In this document: in pieces, positions 5,001 through 6,816 of the stretch
Position numbering within the stretch: the stretch's first letter is position 1
Layout: every line of letters begins with the position of its first letter
Origin: Actinomycetota bacterium
Lineage (GTDB): Bacteria; Actinomycetota; Thermoleophilia; Solirubrobacterales; Thermoleophilaceae
DNA length: 6,816 bases
Assembly (NCBI GenBank): GCA_005883295.1
Contig: VAWV01000136.1
Location: forward strand, 1-6,816
Direction: 5' to 3'
Notes under the pieces: model-generated
The model's database searches: none
Told to the model about the DNA's origin: nothing
What the model saw: only the letters and a program-made list of their open reading frames with translations
Translations under genes and position numbers: made by a program

Positions 5001-6816
5001 ATGGCCCGAACCGGCTCGGCCCTGTATGCGGCCGGCGCGACGCTCGCGCTCGTCTGGCTGCTGCTGCCCCATCCGATCGCAAGCAACGACGCAGTACTGG
5101 TGGGCGTCGTGACGGTCGCCTACGTGGCCGCCGCGCTCATGTGGTGGGGTGGGGACCGCCTCACGCTCCGGCAGTGGGAGCTGGTCGTGGCGCTCGGGAT
5201 CGGGCTGATCAGCGTCGCGATCATGGTGAGCGGGCGCACGACCACCCCGTTCGTCCTCTTGTACCTCTGGAGCAACTTCTACGCGTGGTACTTCTTCCCG
5301 CGCCGTCGAGCCCTCCTCCAGCTCGGGCTGACGGGCGCGGCCTACGCCACCGTCCTCCTGGTCCACGACAAGGTGGGGATCGGGCCGAGCTCGGCCGGGA
5401 CGCTTCCGCTGCTCGGGCCGGGAGCCGCGCGCTGGCTGATCACCGTCGGGACGATGGCGGTGGCCGGCGTACTCGTGGCGACGCTGCGCAAGCGCGTCGA
5501 GCGCCTGATCCTGGAGCTGACCGAGGAGCGCAACTTCGTGCTGAGCGTCGTAGACACGGCGGCCGCGCTCGTGATGATCTTCGGCCTGGATGGGCGCCTC
5601 CTGGCCTGCAACAGGGCCTGCGAGCGGATCACCGGATACAGCGGCGACGAGATACGCGGAGGCCACATCTCGGAATTCATGCTGGTGCCGGAGGAGCTCG
5701 ACGGTGCGCGTGCCGAGTGGGAGCATCTCGTCGAGTCCGGTGGCCCGCGCGAGTTCGACTTCCACCTGGTCACCCGCGACGGCGAGCACCGCCTGATCGC
5801 CTGGTCGGCCGTGGTCGTCCCCGACGCCGCCGGCGTGCCCGACCACGTCGTGGCGACGGGGGTCGACGTGACCGAGCGCAAGCGAGGCGAGCGTGAGCTG
5901 CGCCGCCACGCGGCGCGCCAGGCGGCAGTCGCCGAGCTTGGCCGCCGCGGGCTCGAGGGCATGGCGCTGCCCCAGCTCACCGAGGAGGTGGCGGAGCTCG
6001 TGGCTGAACAGCTCGGGCTCGACCATTGCCAGGTGTGGGAGCTCGCGCCCTACTCCGGGGACCTCGCGCTGACCGCTGCCCACGGCGCGCTCGCCGACCA
6101 GGTTGGATCGCTCGCCGTGTCCGCCGGCACGGGCACCTTCCCCGGCTTCGTACTGCAGTCGGACGGTCCCGCGATCGTGGAGGACTTTGCGCGCGAGCAC
6201 CGCTTCTCGCCCCCCGCGCGCCTGATGGACGCGCGCGTGGTCGGTGGCATCGGCGTGCCGATCCCGGGCCCAAGGCGCGCCTATGGATCGATCGACGGCC
6301 AGGTGTGCGAGCCGCGCGCCTTCTCCCGCGAGGAGACGCTGTTCCTCCAGTCCGTCGCGCACGTCCTCGGCGCCGCCATCGAGCGCTGGCGCTCTGAGGA
6401 GGCGATCCGCCACAACGCGCTCCACGATCCACTCACAGGGCTGCCGAACCGCGTGCTGTTACTGGACCGGCTGACGCACGTCCTCGCGAAGCGCGATACC
6501 GCTGGTCCCCGCGGCGCCGTGTTCTTCATGGACATCGACAACTTCAAGCTCATCAACGACACCCTGGGGCACGACGCGGGCGACCGGGTGCTGAAGGCGA
6601 TCGGGCCGCGTCTGACCGAGGCGGTGCGCCCGAGCGACACGGTGGCGCGCTTCGGCGGCGACGAGTTCGTGGTGCTCTGCGAGGAGACCGAGGACGGTCG
6701 TGACGCGCTCAGGGTGGCGGAGCGGCTCCAGCAGGCCCTCGGCCAGCCGTTCGTGCTCGACGGGGAGGCCCACTTCCTCACCGCAAGCATCGGGGTGGCT
6801 CTGGCGAGCGGCCGCT
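5001..6816 (+). CDS. Membrane PAS-GAF-GGDEF diguanylate cyclase sensor (3' end outside the window)
   Basis: Predicted inner-membrane sensor that makes c-di-GMP from two GTP; 605 residues visible, no stop before the edge. Six hydrophobic segments (about 7-23, 30-49, 60-77, 82-99, 104-121, 144-161) put both ends in the cytoplasm, with basic loops (PRRRA, LRKRVER) inside as expected. A short coiled linker leads to a PAS/PAC module (about 175-293, ending VATGVDVTERKRGE), a GAF domain (about 308-462, ending FLQSVAHVLGAAIER) and a GGDEF domain from about 470. The GGDEF domain has DPLTGLPNR, metal ligand Asp511, Asn519 and Asp528 for nucleotide, the inhibitory I-site RPSD (543-546) and an intact RFGGDEF (550-556), all at PleD-like spacing. 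It should be active and product-inhibited. About 30 residues of GGDEF are missing; an EAL domain may follow, as is common in such proteins. Start 5001 is preferred for its GGAG site; ATG 4923 would add 26 residues, and the G/C-rich third positions there (22 of 26) leave it open. Confidence 0.92.
   Translation, partial: MARTGSALYAAGATLALVWLLLPHPIASNDAVLVGVVTVAYVAAALMWWGGDRLTLRQWELVVALGIGLISVAIMVSGRTTTPFVLLYLWSNFYAWYFFPRRRALLQLGLTGAAYATVLLVHDKVGIGPSSAGTLPLLGPGAARWLITVGTMAVAGVLVATLRKRVERLILELTEERNFVLSVVDTAAALVMIFGLDGRLLACNRACERITGYSGDEIRGGHISEFMLVPEELDGARAEWEHLVESGGPREFDFHLVTRDGEHRLIAWSAVVVPDAAGVPDHVVATGVDVTERKRGERELRRHAARQAAVAELGRRGLEGMALPQLTEEVAELVAEQLGLDHCQVWELAPYSGDLALTAAHGALADQVGSLAVSAGTGTFPGFVLQSDGPAIVEDFAREHRFSPPARLMDARVVGGIGVPIPGPRRAYGSIDGQVCEPRAFSREETLFLQSVAHVLGAAIERWRSEEAIRHNALHDPLTGLPNRVLLLDRLTHVLAKRDTAGPRGAVFFMDIDNFKLINDTLGHDAGDRVLKAIGPRLTEAVRPSDTVARFGGDEFVVLCEETEDGRDALRVAERLQQALGQPFVLDGEAHFLTASIGVALASGR

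Noticed and set aside
5141..5896. 251-residue plus-strand frame within the sensor gene
   Set aside because: Arg/Ala/Gly-rich out-of-phase shadow; the frame starting at 5001 encodes the transmembrane and PAS domains here.
4791..6425. Upstream extension of the HAD frame to 771 residues
   Set aside because: The extension is antisense to the PAS-GAF-GGDEF gene and has no domain; the HAD protein is full length from GTG 4790.

Overview
The window is strongly GC-rich, and coding frames show the near-saturated G/C third positions usual in actinobacteria. The gene types point to a Thermoleophilia / Solirubrobacterales-like actinobacterium: an exported beta-rich protein, an Arg/Lys/Ala-only histone-like protein, an exported penicillin-acylase-type hydrolase and a membrane PAS-GAF-GGDEF sensor. 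That placement is an inference from composition and family style, not from a marker gene.

Layout, left to right. (1) 2-619 (+) is the 3' part of a gene for a small exported protein of unknown function; its start lies left of the window. (2) 620-695 is a convergent spacer with an 11-bp GC hairpin (648-679) that could terminate transcription from both sides. (3) 696-1187 (-) encodes a 163-residue histone-H1-like basic protein built from only ten amino-acid types, with an excellent Shine-Dalgarno sequence. (4) 1188-1318 is a divergent control region with a hairpin, a perfect 12-bp palindrome and a perfect 10-bp palindrome. (5) 1319-4105 (+) encodes a 928-residue exported penicillin-G-acylase-like Ntn-hydrolase precursor; its signal peptide contains a 10-codon tandem duplication. 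(6) 4110-4790 (-) encodes a complete HAD-family phosphatase, convergent with the acylase and only 4 bases away. (7) 4791-4922 is a second divergent spacer with stacked inverted repeats and a T-run. (8) From 5001 (possibly 4923) to the right edge (+) is a six-TM PAS-GAF-GGDEF protein, cut off inside the GGDEF domain.

No operon is evident: strands alternate (+, -, +, -, +), so each gene is probably its own transcription unit. The two divergent spacers are where shared regulation could occur. The acylase and the first protein act outside the membrane, the histone-like protein on the nucleoid, the HAD enzyme in the cytoplasm, and the GGDEF protein makes c-di-GMP at the membrane. Nothing ties them into one pathway. 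I see no RNA gene, mobile element, CRISPR array or origin. I do not see a convincing new multi-gene system; the points most worth checking are the divergent palindromes, the histone-like protein, the acylase architecture and the possible alternative-hairpin leader before the sensor gene.
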